A stretch of DNA of 64,000 bases from NCBI GenBank assembly GCA_947561585.1, contig CANNZV010000124.1:124001-188000 (forward strand). The letters are read 5' to 3'. Source of the stretch: Caprella mutica (lineage: Eukaryota; Arthropoda; Malacostraca; Amphipoda; Caprellidae). Shown here in pieces: positions 1 to 14,000 of the stretch (within the stretch, counting starts at the first letter, position 1; every line of letters begins with the position of its first letter). Below the pieces are notes generated by a model that was not told the origin of the DNA, did no database searches, and worked only from the letters and a program-made list of their open reading frames with translations. The translations under genes and the position numbers were made by a program.

Positions 1-309
1 TTCTCTTTATTTCTCCAACTCTTCCCGGCCTTAATAATATTTTAGTCAGTTCTTACTCTTTTATTCTGTCTTGAAGCTTTCTATTACCCCTCTAAATCTC
101 TGACCTAACATTGGTCCCACTGAATCTTTGTCTCTAGTGTTTTTTTTCGCTCGATATTTTCCAAACAGTTCCGCTACAGCAGCTACAGACACCTTGCAAA
201 GGTCTGAACTTACAGACACCTTGCGAATATTTTCCTATTTTAATCCAATGTGATTCAATTATGTTATATCAAATGTGTAGCTTAATTCCCTTTCCTTTTC
301 TCCCCCCAG

Positions 310-3300
310 AAAATAGAAGATGGTGACAACTGTGTTTGTTATGGAGTGTGCTTCATAGATACCAGTCTTGGCTCCTTCCATTTGGGGCAGTTCACTGACG
401 ATAGGCACAGCAGCAGACTCAGGACTCTATTGGCTCACTACCCACCTGCACAGGTGAGACATTGACTCTCCACACAGCTTAGTGTAGCTACCAACTGCTA
501 TTTTAATCTCGGGTTACTATTTTGGAGTTAGGGTTATCAATTATAAGTATAATTTAGCGCAAATATTTCTTTTCAGCTAAGTATATTTTATGCATCAATG
601 ATCATTGTCACGAATGTTAGGTGGATTTGTTCATAGATCCACTTTCCTGTCTTGACTCCTCTAAGGTATCATTTAGTTATTTTCCTTTTGACGTCAACAA
701 GATGACTTTTGGTTCCAAAACACACGGTAAAGCCATACGGAAAAGCCATTAATATGAACATTTTAATGATTGTTTTTTTATACGCCTGCGGATATTTCTT
801 TAATATTCTACCAATTTCAATAAAATATACCATTTCCTATTATTTTCCTTAGATTTCCTTATTTATCGTGTTGCAGGTTTTGGTAGAGAGACACCAACTG
901 TCCGCTTCTTTGAAGTCTCTCTTCAGTCGCTATGTCTCAGATGGACTCGTGGAGACTTTAGTTCCTGAGACAGAATTCTGGTCTGGGGAGAAGTGTCTCA
1001 AATTTTTGGCAGAGGAAGACTTCTTCAAAGTGAATGGCGACTTGAAGTGGCCTGAGAAATTGGCTCCATTCATAGATACAGGTTTGGAATGATTACAAAG
1101 CTCTCTACTAATGAATAGATGGATTTTATTTTAGTGCCACAGAAGGTAAAATAGAAATTTCGATGATCAAAAAGTAGCTAACATTTCTAGGATATTAAAT
1201 ACAATGCAGTAATCGGGAATGTTAGCAACTGTACTGCAGATATGAGGATTGTTTTTCCATTCTAACTTTGTGGTGTCTACTTATAATCCCTATAAATTTT
1301 GAATGTCAATTTTTATGTGAGATTTTGAAAATATTGGTCTGAATCATTTAATTTTATTGTAGCTACTCCTTTTAATTTCAGGAAGCTTCTCCCCTCAAGA
1401 GAACTGTGACTTATCTCTTAGTTGTCTCGGTGCTGTAACTTGGTATCTGAAGCAGTGCTTCCTTCACCACCAACTACTCACAACTCAGCAGTTTGAAGAG
1501 TATCTCCCTCCTGATAAGGTTTGCGATGGGGAAACTGTAGGTAAGCTGAGGTTCAGTCAACGTACGATGGTCATTGACGGGAACACTGCCAATAATTTAG
1601 AGTTGCTCTGTAATGATTCCGACGGAGGAGTGCAGGGTACTCTCTTTTCTGTTTTGGATCACACGGTCACTCCCATGGGTAAGAGGCTACTCCAACAATG
1701 GCTCCTCACGCCTCTCATGGATAAACACGCTATTAATAACAGACTGAACGCCATTGAGGATCTAAAATCTAATGCTGCTCAAATGGAAGAGGTAACCAGT
1801 GTATTCAAACAACTTCCTGATATGGAAAGATTGTTAGCCAGAATTCATGGTCAAGGACTGAAGAAGAATCTGGATGATCCCAATAGTCGAGCGATCCTCT
1901 TCGAAGAGCAACAATTTGGAAAGAAAAGAGTGATGCGTTTCCTCTCTGCAATCCAATCCTTCAAAGCTGTAACATTCATTTCTGATATTTTCAAAGCAAC
2001 GGAACTCTCATCTGGATTATTAAAAAGTATTGTGCTTGGAGAATCAGATGGAGGTAAGTTTCCTGATATGAGAGAAATTCTACAATTTTTTGACAACTCT
2101 TTCTGCCATGAAAGAGCCAAGAAAGAAGGAAAAATTATTCCCAGCTCCGGAGTTGATAAAGAATATGACGATGCATTGGAAGCTATTGAGGAAACTAGAA
2201 AATCTTTGGAAGAAAACTTGAAGAATGAATGTCGTCATTTTGGATGTAAAGTAAGTTATTTTGGTTCAGATAAAAAAAGATACCAATTAGAAGTTCCTGA
2301 GAGTGCTGTGAAGAAAGCAGATGGTACCTATGAACTAGCTAGTCAAAGGAAAGGTTTCAAGAGGTTCTATTCTCCGAGGTGCAAAGAATTACTTGCTGAA
2401 ATGATAGCTGCTGAAGAATTGAGAGAGGCCGCCCTCAAAGATATTGCTAGGAGAATATTTCAACAATTTGATGATAAGAAATCTATATGGAGCGTTGCAG
2501 TTGATTGCGTTAAAACTTTAGATGTTCTACTTAGTTTGACTAACTATAGCAACAGTATTGAGACTGTGCGCCCTGAAATATTAGATCTAACAGAGACCAG
2601 TGAACCAAGTCTGGAAATAAGGAGAGGTGTTCATCCTACAATGTCTCTGCATCAAGGCGATGTCATTGATAACGATGTTGTGATGGGAGCTACTGAGCAT
2701 GAGGGAACGCATGCCCCTCTGGTAATTGTAACAGGCCCAAATATGGGAGGAAAGAGTACTCTGATGAGACAAACAGCTCTCCTCATTGTCTTGGCACAAA
2801 TGGGCTCTTACGTTCCTTGCGAAAAGATGAAGTACTCTCCTGTTGACAGAATATTCACGAGAGTTGGAGCCAGTGACAGAATGTTGGCCGGAGAAAGTAC
2901 TTTCTTGGTAGAGTTGAGGGAGGCAGCCGCCATATTGCAGCATGCTAGTTCTCATGCCTTGGTGCTAGTAGATGAATTGGGCAGAGGAACTGCTACTCAT
3001 GATGGCACTGCAGTTGCTTGGGGTGTTGCTGGTGCTTTGGCTCGCATAGGCTGTCGGACACTCTTTTCAACTCATTACCACGGGCTGGTGCAGCATTTCA
3101 CCAATACTGATGGAGTGTCACTTGGACACATGTCTTGTATGGTAGAAGAGGACGCTCTTGGGGAAGAGACCATCACATTTCTCTACAAGTTCTCGCCTGG
3201 AGTGTGTCCTAAATCTTATGGCTTCAACGCTGCAAGACTGGCCGATGTTCCTCACGAGGTTGTCCAAAAAGCAAGAAGCGCTGCGAAACTCATGGAAGGA

Positions 3301-3411
3301 CATAGTGATGCATTAAGTGCGTTCAAAGGATTACTAGGTCCATCGTCTATTGAGGAGAAGAAGGATCTTATTGGATCTCTCTCAGGTATATTGGAGGCCG
3401 TCGCTATTTAA
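310..3411 (+). CDS. MSH6: MSH6-type DNA mismatch repair protein, C-terminal three exons (5' partial)
   Basis: Eukaryotic MutS homologue that pairs with MSH2 (MutS-alpha) in the nucleus to recognise base mismatches and small loops. Exons read as 310-453, 877-1081 and 1382-3411, all with AG/GT borders. The phases agree and give 792 residues to TAA at 3409-3411. The first exon carries the MSH6 connector signature ([16 protein letters not shown]). The long last exon holds the lever and clamp and then the ATPase: Walker [10 protein letters not shown] at 2734-2760 (about residue 568), Walker [14 protein letters not shown] near 2968 (acidic Asp about residue 647), and the STHYHGL switch histidine region near 3069. 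The N-terminal PIP-box and mismatch-binding region lie upstream of the window. All ATPase motifs look intact, so the gene is probably functional. It converges on the minus-strand protease gene. MSH6 fits better than MSH2 or MSH3 because of the connector wording; family recognition is from memory. Confidence 0.95.
598..712. repeat. Dispersed SINE-like repeat fragment in the MSH6 intron
   Basis: The intron between 454 and 876 contains a stretch (gcat/gatcattgtcac ... ttgttcat(a/g)ga(t/g)cca ... ttccttttg(a/g)cgtca) that clearly resembles 28286-28400. At the second site it continues into a tail reading gacgttaaaccccc followed by an A-rich run, typical of a tRNA-type SINE or LINE 3' tail. The copy here is truncated before that tail. 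Confidence 0.55.
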
Positions 3412-5800
3412 CTATCTTGTTAAAGTTGTATAGATATTTGGCAGTTATATATATTACAAATATATATGTTTTATGGTACTATAATACACATGAACTTTCA
3501 TGTACATCTTATGTCGTAAATGATTTCAATTGCTTTAAACTTTAAGCAAACAAAACAAGAACTAGTTCGGCAAACAAAGTAATTCCTACGGATATTGTTT
3601 TTTTTTTCAATTTACTACTACTCCCTTCCTGACAAACCCAAAATATATTGTTATCTATGCTTCCAAAATGTATCTAAGGGGCGGAGATATGAACACCCCA
3701 ATTGGCTCGTCTGTTAGCCATCTTTCAGGTACAGAAATGAAGAAGTGATGACATTACACACATTCTTTGAATTGCTCTCTCCATATAATTTTATTTTATT
3801 TTTCAAATCCTGTTCAGAATTATTACGGTTATATTGCTATTAACAAAGTATAAAGTTTAAAGCCTATATGTAATTGTTATTTTTCCATTGACCATATGTC
3901 AGTAATTGAATTCTGTATTCAAGTTGTGTTGTACCGAAAGGGTATCTTAACAGATAACGAGGTAAATGAATGCAGCCGTCTTGGTATATTTTATTCACTC
4001 ACGCTCGTAACCTGAAACGAATAACTGTTTTCAGAGTACGAAACATACAAACAACGATAGATTATGGACATAGAGGAACCTAGTTAGTTATTCGAGCAAC
4101 AGTTATTTATCAATGAAGTTATATATTAAGGTCACATTTCAAAAGTTATTCAATTACAATGGATGTCCTTCCAAGTCTAATAAGTCTATGAATTATTGAT
4201 CTGATCGGTAATTTACCCTATCATTATTTCAATATGGAAAACTAAACTTACCAAGTTAGTGCACGAGTTATAGCGTGCAAGGTTTTTGGGAGGTAGAATC
4301 TCTCGTAGAACACATAAGTTATTAGTTAGTGCGTACATTGTGACTATAATGCCTGGCACAAGATAAAGGTTTCATGGCTGTAGTAAATGGAACAAAATAC
4401 TGGCATATGAAGCGACAAATGATGAAATTATTAAATGCATGAATGAAAAGGAACTGGTACTAAAGACTGGCATATATCAAAAGTATTCTTTAAATGTAAA
4501 GCGGTGACTTTAGCATTTCGATAGCTCTATTTGTTTATGAAAACTTTAATGCCAAATTAATGGTGACTAACATACCAATTTTGATGGGAAACAAATTTAG
4601 AAACAGTATGAATTTTTTTGGCTTCAATTAAAGTGAATATAATATTTTTTTTCAATTAAATTATCATTTTATGAAATTAGAATAGTCTTCACTGTATCTA
4701 GTTTTCTATAACTTTTCACATAAATTTTTTTAGCACAGACTTCACCATCAAATCTGAAACCAATTCTGCCTTATGTTTTATCCTAAAAACAGCATAAATA
4801 AATATAAAAAATCATTCAAATTAGAGAATTATCTTTAAAACAGTATTGTAATTATTAATCCTTGTAATATTTACACTAGAATAACTGTCAGGTGACAAAA
4901 ATTGTGTTATGTCTAGTACGAGGTTTTTTCCAGTACAGTTTCAAAAATTTCTTGGTCTAATAGGAGGTTTTGCTGTATGAATAATTTCTTACCAAAGGCT
5001 AACGGTAGATGACGCCACAATCAGTGGCGCCATTTTGTAAACAAACCCAATGAGATAAGTTTCTATCTAGATTCTAGCTCAAGTGAAAAGATGACTTTAT
5101 TTTTAAAATTATGACTTGTTGTAACATACTCACGTACATAATTATGAGTGAAAATGCTTCCGCTAGGTGTCGCTAATTTTATTATATACTTTTTATATCA
5201 AGATTTTAAAAATAAACGAGCGTTCAAATATTACATAATTAAATATTCAGAATCGATTTGAAACCAATTTGGCGATTGTTTGATTTTGACTTTACTATTC
5301 CTTTAAGCGACAGTTATACCTACCTTATTATTTCGTTCAATTATGTATGTAAGTTATAAATCTTTTTATAAGATTTTTATTAAAAAATTCTTTTAATAAT
5401 ATTCTGAGATTGTTTACCTTCATTAACGTTTCTTCTAAGTGCTGTTAAAGAAAACTTGCAAAAATTAAAATAATGGTCGCACATAGCGTCCATTGATCGG
5501 CATAGCGGACACTTTTTATGGTATAGGTACTCTATATGATTATTGTATACTGTCCGTTGTACGAGCTTCACCTGTACGTTACTTCAGCTACTTCACAGTT
5601 ATACAGTGTATTGGATTATAAGACAGATAATTATAAATTCTATTTTCTTATTAACGATATAAAGATTTTAAATATAATTATACGAAAAGGTTGGATTTAG
5701 GATACATTTATTAATTTATCATATTAAGTTATGTTATTAAAGAGAATTCCTGATTAAGCTATTAATTATGTATTATGTACAGTTATTAATCCAAACAAAG
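3412..5800. other. Intergenic AT-rich DNA downstream of MSH6
   Basis: This holds the MSH6 3' UTR and spacer. No canonical AATAAA lies close to the stop, although AT-rich variants (aatacac, attaca) occur around 3450-3490. No exon or RNA gene was recognised on either strand. Short ORFs here, such as 5380-5571 on the minus strand, have AT-driven composition and no recognisable domain. A possible MITE edge lies near 5000-5040 (aaggctaacggtagatgacgcc region). Confidence 0.5.
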
Positions 5801-6009
5801 TAGGTATTAATTCATCCCGGATAGTTACTAATTCATTCTAGGTAGTTATTAAATTATCCCAGATAGTTATTAAATTATCCCAGATAGTTATTAATTTATC
5901 CAAGATAGTTATTAATTTATCCAAGATAGTTAATTTATCCCAGATAAAGTTGCTTATTCTTCTGCAGGTAGTTATTAATTCATCCCAAGTAGTTACTAAT
6001 CCATCCCAG
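5801..6009. repeat. 21-bp minisatellite resembling the protease stop-codon region
   Basis: About nine imperfect copies of a unit close to tagttattaattcatcccag. The same unit occurs at 7880-7923, where its reverse complement spells the last codons and stop of the trypsin domain (W-I-N-N-F-L-G-stop). The array lies 1.9 kb downstream of that stop on the gene's strand, so it may have grown from a copy of the terminal exon. Confidence 0.7.
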
Positions 6010-7893
6010 TGTATACTTGTAGTTGTAAAATCTTCAAACCGGAATATAATTTGAATCTATTTATTTTGTGACTTTGAAATAAAACAGTGTCATTGGATAT
6101 TTCCCTTCTGCTCAAATTGGTGTGGTCTGGAAGAATTGTTTGACAATAATAATTATTTCTTAAAGAGAGTTTGCAAGTAATTTTTCTGGTTGTGAATTTA
6201 TTGCATTACTTAACCGTTTTAAGTGTGTTGTTTCTTCTCTGCATAGAGTTATTACTAGTTTATTCAGAGAAATAGGAGTTATTTTTGAATTAGTTCATTC
6301 CTATCAGTTGAGGGTAAAATTAGGGACAGCCTACAGGAGGGTTGAGTACCAATTAAATTTGGAGCAATGAGAGTAGAGGCATTTTTGGGTTGACTAAAAA
6401 GAAGTGTACAAGAATTTTCCAAGTATATAAGTGATGGATTGAAATGTTGAAGGCCTGTTTTAACTCTCTAGTTTTCTGTAACACAAGCTCTGCTCACGGG
6501 AGTGTCTTAAAAAGCTTTCGGGTCTTGATTGATTCCAGAGTCTTCTCTCACCCCAGCCTTAGGTAACCATTGCAAGATATAGTCGATGAAGATAGACATC
6601 CAACCTACTGGTGGATAAAGGTCACAGGACAAGTGCAAAGGTGTGCAGTTTTATTTGCCAACACCAGTTTTCCCGACAGCAGAGATTGTATTCTTTCTGG
6701 AAGATAAGATGAGGGAACAAGCAATTGAAGCCGATTGCAGAACCACTTCTGATGTTGCAGAGTTGCCATTCGATGAGCAGTAAAAGTCGGAAGTCAGAGA
6801 CGTCATCTTAGTACTGTGATTTTAACGAGTCATCGTCCACACCAATTAGTAAAGCTCCAGTGGAGGATGGCAGCCAATACAGATGCACTAGTACAGTTGT
6901 TTGGAAGAGTTTCCAGTCATACCCGACTTGGCAGAAACCCACTAATTCCCTCCGTAGGTCTTGTTGACGAAACGTCTGCACACCCCTTTCGTTTCCCCTC
7001 AGTGATTGCGTAAAAATCTAGTGCTCATTTGTGAAAGGTAAAGCCTCAACCTCCAAAGCTTGAACCATGTTGTAAGTTAATCTCCATATGTAGAGCATTG
7101 AATAATTCAATTATTTTGTTAATGTAGGATTCTTCATCTTTTTGAGTTTTTGTCTTATTCATTATTTAATTTGAGTACACCAAATTTTAACTACTTGGTG
7201 TGTTTTTATTAACCTTGTTTTTATTGTACGATATTTGAATTCTAATGAAGTGAATAAATTAATGAGTATTATTGACATGTAGCGTAAACAGTAAATTAAA
7301 CAAATTGATTATTTGCCCTATAGGGAGAATCGTAACCCCACGTAATTATATGGCTGCTTGACAGTAATCAATGGTCACGCAGACGGTACCAAATAAATTG
7401 ATGAGCTTAAATATTGGATATAATTGGAGTATTATGAATAACATATAAAAAAGAAAGAAATGAAGAAAAAAATATCTCGGTGGAACCCCGATCATAGATT
7501 TGGTGGCCTAGCATAGGGATATTCAATTTGTCTTATGAAGTAACTCATGCCAGAAAACGAGGAACGTAGGTTGATTTATTTATTCTATTGCATTTTAAAA
7601 TGTTTGGACGTGATATCTTAAATAGATGTGTATGATTTTTTTTGATGCTGTAATAATTTTGAAGATATTAATGCATTGTAAAGTGGAGAACCCGAATCGA
7701 GGGATTGGAAAAATAGCTGCGAGGTACAGATGGACGTCCGGCAGATATAAATAACCACTTTTCTAAGTAAATGGAAAGAATTTAAATATTATAAATAATT
7801 TGAATATAACGAATGACACAAATAAACTAAAGAAGCAACAAAGAAAAGTAACCTCCCCGGGAATCCCCGCTCATACACCAGGTAGTTATTAAT
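6010..7893. other. Intergenic region, no assigned gene
   Basis: Mostly AT-rich. A stretch at about 6480-7010 is richer in GC and has open frames of some 60 residues on the plus strand (for example 6816-7013), but no domain was recognised. It may be an old mobile-element fragment. The region follows the 3' end of the minus-strand protease gene. Confidence 0.4.
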
Positions 7894-8055
7894 TCATCCC
7901 AGGAAATTATTAATCCATCCCAGGTAGTCAGTCACTCTGGTGTAAACACCCGGATAATTAGCTTCGGCGCACTTATGACCCGCCGAAACTACGCCTACGA
8001 TGTACCAATCAGAAGAACAGTGCAACTTCGTGAGGAGGGGTCCGCCGGAATCACC
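7894..8055 (-). CDS. Terminal trypsin exon with catalytic serine
   Basis: Begins after a ttccgcag acceptor and reads [11 protein letters not shown], then [11 protein letters not shown] and [19 protein letters not shown] before a TGA at 7894-7896. This is the standard C-terminal third of an S1 domain: catalytic Ser, the SxG(H) substrate strand and the closing helix. In the previous exon (9411-9247) the frame ends one base into a codon, while this exon needs phase 0. A micro-exon of length 2 mod 3 or a lesion must lie between them. The last codons contain the same 21-bp motif as the downstream minisatellite. Confidence 0.85.
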   Translation of the reverse strand, partial: GDSGGPLLTKLHCSSDWYIVGVVSAGHKCAEANYPGVYTRVTDYLGWINNFLG

Positions 8056-11000
8056 CTGCGGAACAGAAACACATTATTAGCAAAAGGTGAAAGCTTTCAT
8101 ATTCATAACCAAATGCCAAAATATATTAAATAAATAAATCATTAGATATAACTTCTATTTTTGTGACTTAATGCGAACATACCACTCATCTATGGCGACC
8201 TAATATGAACTGGAACAATGGACTGAATTTAAAAAAGAAAATGTGACCATATGTTTGATACAACCAGTGGTGCTATATTCATACTAAATACAGTTAATTT
8301 CAACCTGTGGTACTATAGTCGTACTAAGTACAGTATATCACAACCTGTTATGTTATGGTCGCAGTAAACGGTGCTAGGACAGTTGCCACCCGCGGATAAT
8401 TGCCACCCCCGGACAATTGCCACCCAAGTAATTAATATCAGGCCTTTTAACTTTAAAAATGGTGATAGAATATGTACTAATGTTGTACGATTAAATATTA
8501 ATTATATACATTATAAGATAAAAAAAATATTTAGTATTAGGTTTCTGAATGTGCTTTCTAAATCTTATATTTTTTAAATGTTATGTTATCGAATACTTTG
8601 TACCACTTCTTTAGAACGATTCAAAACTGTTTAATTCCCTTTGTCTGTAACATTTTCAGGATTAACACAGCTATTCACAACTTGTGGTGATATCGTCGTA
8701 CTTAAATAACTCATATTCTTTTATTTCGAAAATAATTACAATGAACCTTACAGCAATGATTGCTGTTAGATATTAGGTATTCAAATATCGAATTAAAATT
8801 TTTCAAGATAAGTAAAAAGTAAGCCATCTGGATGTCTGTTTTGCCTAATATTTTTTCCCTCGTACGAATAACTTAGGAACGAGTTCTGTTCCTTCTGAGG
8901 AACGAGTTCCGTTCCTCAGAAGGAACGGAACTCGCTTCACTTTGGTGGTGGTCTATTACAAACTGTGGTGCTATGGTTGTACTAAACACAGCTAATTACA
9001 AACTGTGGTGCTATGGTTCTACTAAACACAGCTAATTACAAACTGTGGTGCTATGGTTGTACTAAACATAACTAATTACAAACTGTGGTGCTATGGTTGT
9101 ACTAAACATAACTAATTACAAACTGTGGTGTTATGGTTGTACTAAACACAGTTATTTACAAACTGTGGTGTTATGGTTGTACTAAACACAGCTAATTACA
9201 AACTAAGGCTGTAATAAACACAGATAATTTCTACTTGTTCGTACACTGCAAGCATCCTTTCCTCCTTCAACATGACCAGCACATATCATCGTGGAGACAA
9301 TCTCTATTCTACGTTTATAGGCACTGATGCAGTCGTCCTGTGACCAGATGGGAACTTTCACCTCCATCAGGACATTGCTGATAGAGCCACGATAAGTAGT
9401 GTGGCCCCAACCTGAGAAAATGGTGTAACGTTAAGCAACAAAATGGCAACTGATTGGGATGAATAAATATTAAGTAAACGATAAATTCAGAATTATCGGA
9501 CGGTTCCAGATTTTCGATCATAGAAGAATAGAGTATATAATGATTATTATTTAACACTTTATTTTAATTAGTATCCATGATACATTCATTAAAATGTAGA
9601 AATAATACTTATATATAATATTCACTATGTTTTGAGTACCCGTGCAAAATGCACGGTAACGTGCATATATTTCTATGTATATAAATATTATTTAAGGACA
9701 TTACTTATTATTTTTAGTATTACATAACCCATTTTTCATTACATTTCACATTAATTAAGTAACAGTGAATAGTAATCGTCTGCCCCGTGACATCATCAAT
9801 TTCTGTAGATTCGTAGAATGATATCGTAAAAATCATAATTATTATATAAAATAGTATATAAATAACTTCAAATTACAAAACATTGAACATTATTCAAATA
9901 ATGAAAAGTATAATAAGTAGCCATATCGATTATTTGAATGATTTAAATATAAGAAATAGTATCCCAATATAGCAGCTTATATTCCATTCATTTAATAAAA
10001 TCATGTGAAATTCGTTATCATTCGATTAAATATATTTTAAATATCATTTATTTCGAATATTTATTCATGTTCCCACCCCTCAATACCAATATAAAAATTA
10101 ATTATTATATTTTCAATCGTGCAAAATATATCATTTATTTTCGTGAGAATAAATGATAACCAGCGTGGAGTTTTATTTTTCATTTTCTAATTTTCGTCTT
10201 ATTTCGAGAAGTACTTCGAATTTCGAAAAACGTTTAATGCAATTATTTTTGTGTACTATTTTTACATATTATAGATATTTTTTCGATTCGATAATGCAAA
10301 TTTTATTTTTTCATTTATTCCGTATGTTATAGAATGTGTTTGCCGATATGAATTAAATCCCTATGTATTCCATTATAAATTAAAATACGAATAATTTAAA
10401 ACCCGTTCGAATTTCGTAAAACAAATCAATAGAGTTCTGTAAGACCATAGGCCGAAGGTTTTCAGAAAATTTCAGCCCATTCTCTTTCGAATAATTCGAA
10501 AATCCGTATGAATTTCGAAAAATCCTTTTAACACGTTATATCCGACACCACTTTCTAAAAAGTTGTAAATTTTCAAGTCTCTATAATATAGAGACTTGAA
10601 AATTATTTTTCATTTCCAAGTAATACACAGACAGACAGATCTAGCGTATTGTATTATATAGATTATGTACTCTTTCTTTCATGATCGAACATGTACCGTT
10701 CATTAACTCGTAGCTTACGGTATCCAGTAAATTCATCGCATGGTTAATTTATCGCTTGGTAAATTCATTGCATAGTAAATTCATCGCATGGTTAATTTAT
10801 CGCATGGTAAATTCATTGCATAGTAAAATCATCGCATGGTTAATTCATCGCTTGGTAAATTCATTGCATAGTAAATTCATCGCATGGTAAATTCATTGCA
10901 TAGTAAATTCATCGCATGGTAAATTCATTGCATAGTAAATTCATCGCATGGTAAATTCATTGCATAGTAAATTCTTCGCGTGGTAAATTCATTGCATGGT

Positions 11001-14000
11001 AAATTCATTGCATGGTAAATTCATCGCATGGTAAATTCATTTCATAGTAAATTCATCGCATGGTAAATTCATTGCATAGTAAATTCTTCGCGTGGTAAAT
11101 TCATTGCATGGTAAATTCTTCGCGTGGTAAATTCATTGCATGGTAAATTCAGTGCATAGTAAATTCATCGCGTGGTAAATTCATCGCATGGTAAATTCAT
11201 TGCATAGTAAATTCATTGCATAGTAAATTCTTCGCGTGGTAAATTCATTGCATGGTAAATTCATTGCATGGTAAATTCATCGCATGGTAAATTCATTTCA
11301 TAGTAAATTCATCGCATGGTAAATTCATTGCATAGTAAATTCTTCGCGTGGTAAATTCATTGCATGGTAAATTCTTCGCGTGGTAAATTCATTGCATGGT
11401 AAATTCAGTGCATAGTAAATTCATCGCGTGGTAAATTCATCGCATGGTAAATTCATTGCATAGTAAATTCTTCGCGTGGTAAATTCATCGCATGGTAAAT
11501 TCATTGCATGGTAAATTCATCGCGTGGTAAATTCATTGCATAGTAAATTCATCGCGTGGTAAATTCATCGCATGGTAAATTCATTGCATAGTAAATTCAT
11601 CACGTGGTATATTCATCGCATGGTAAATTCAGTGCATAGTAAATTCATCGCGTGGTAAATTCATCGCGTGATAAATTCATCGCATAGTAAATTCATTGCA
11701 TAGTAAATTCATCGCATGGTAAATTCATTGCATAGTAAATTCTTCGCGTGGTAAATTCATCGCATGGTAAATTCATTGCATGGTAAATTCAACGCGTGGT
11801 AAATTCATCGTTTGGTAAATTCATTGCATAGTAAATTCATAGCGTGGTATATTCATCGCATGGTATATTCATTACATAGTAAATTCATCGCATGGTAAAT
11901 TCATTGCATAGTAAATTCATCGCGTGGTATATTCATCGCATGGTAAATTCATTGCATAGTAAATTCATCGCGTGGTATATTCATCGCATGGTATATTCAT
12001 TGCATAGTAAATTCATCGCATGGTAAATTCATTGCATAGTAAATTCTTCGCGTGGTAAATTCATCGCATGGTAAATTCATTGCATGGTAAATTCAACGCG
12101 TGGTAAATTCATCGTTTGGTAAATTCATTGCATAGTAAATTCATAGCGTGGTATATTCATCGCATGGTATATTCATTACATAGTAAATTCATCGCATGGT
12201 AAATTCATTGCATAGTAAATTCTTCGCGTGGTAAATTCATCGCATGGTAAATTCATTGCATGGTAAATTCAACGCGTGGTAAATTCATCGTTTGGTAAAT
12301 TCATTGCATAGTAAATTCATAGCGTGGTATATTCATCGCATGGTATATTCATTACATAGTAAATTCATCGCATGGTAAATTCATTGCATAGTAAATTCAT
12401 CGCGTGGTATATTCATCGCATGGTAAATTCATTGCATAGTAAATTCATCGCGTGATATATTCATCGCATGGTAAATTCATTGCATAGTAAATTCATCGCA
12501 TGGTAAATTCATTGCATAGTAAATTCATCGCGTAGTATATTCATCGCGTGGTAAATTCATTGCATAGTAAATTCATCGCGTGGTAAATTCATCGCATGGT
12601 ACATAATAAAATTAAATTGATAAACTTAAATATACTTTTTGCAAATTATCGCGCTGACCTTACTTTTATTTTCGCTGGATTAGGGTAACTTGTTTGTACG
12701 AATCTGTGATGTTTGGATTGGATTTTATTTTAGTAATAGAATGTCATTTAATTTTCGCATGTGTTTCATTCAATTAATATTTAATTTAAAATATTTAATA
12801 TGTGAGTATACTTGCATCAACTTATTATTTTATAGTTATGCATATTTTTCTTTAATTTAAATTTTTAATATTTCTCATATTATATATTTGGGTAGCTACT
12901 AATAGATTGAACAACAACATAACTGTAAATGCTACACCTCTTTGAAAATATGATCAGCAAAGCATAATTGCCTCAGTAAATGGTAACCAGGTTTTTTAAG
13001 GTATTGATTACAATTTATCTTTTTAAAAGTAATTTAGATATATTTTTTGTTCAGATGTAACGATAGAATTTAATCTTTTATATCAACGGTTTGCTTTAGC
13101 AACATATCCATATATTATTTCGTGGACCGACAATTGGGCCCAGGATAATTAGGCCCGGATCTTTCCCATTTGACGACCCCCACCAGATTTAATTTAAATT
13201 AATTTTTTTATTTGTATTTTTGTCCATAAAATCCGAAAATTAAAACCGTTTTTATTGTAGAAATTAATAGTTTTTGAGATATGAGGGTTTAAAGTTCTTT
13301 ATTTCCTTTTTATTACTGAAGGATTGGGAACTTTGAAAAAACACGTGTTTTCATTGAAAAATTGTATAATAAACACAAAAAGTAGTACAAAATTAATAAA
13401 AAAAGGGGAATAATTTAATAAACAGTAACACACATTGTTATTTTTAGCTATTTTTCGTGAAAAATAACAATATTTGGACAAAAAGATTCTTTTCAGCGTG
13501 CCTGCGCCTCCAGATGAATTCGCACAAACAGGAATCTATCAAGCCCTTACTTGTTCCACATTGAATTTTTTTTTCGTAATGTAGTTTGTTGTACTGCACA
13601 CTTTATGATTGTTTAATGACCTGGCAGGGGGGTATGGGGGGCGGCACGCCCCTCATTACACATATCAGTATTGAAGTAATAATTTGAAAATATCACGGAA
13701 ACTGGAAATATATTTGACACCGCTGCAATTTCGTTGCTGCATGGTTGGGAAGTTATATCGCCTTATGTCCGATCCTCTTTTAAAATGTAATGCACAGCTT
13801 CGAATAGGCTCATTTGATAGTCTCGCTCTCTCTTCTTCTTGGAGTTCCAATAAGAGCATATTTTTGCAAACGTCAATGTAAGGGTTGTGCCTGGACAAAA
13901 CATCATTCAAAAGAGCCATAATGCGAATAGAATATTGACTGTTTGCAGGTTCTTGCATTCTGTGCTGCAAAGCCTCGTTACCATCAATAATGTACAATTG

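Noticed and set aside
2587..2955. Minus-strand frame of 122 codons over the MSH6 ATPase
   Set aside because: Shadow frame opposite a strongly supported coding exon.
10727..12602. CRISPR-like array (short regular repeats)
   Set aside because: There are no unique spacers; the repeats are directly adjacent and the genome is animal.
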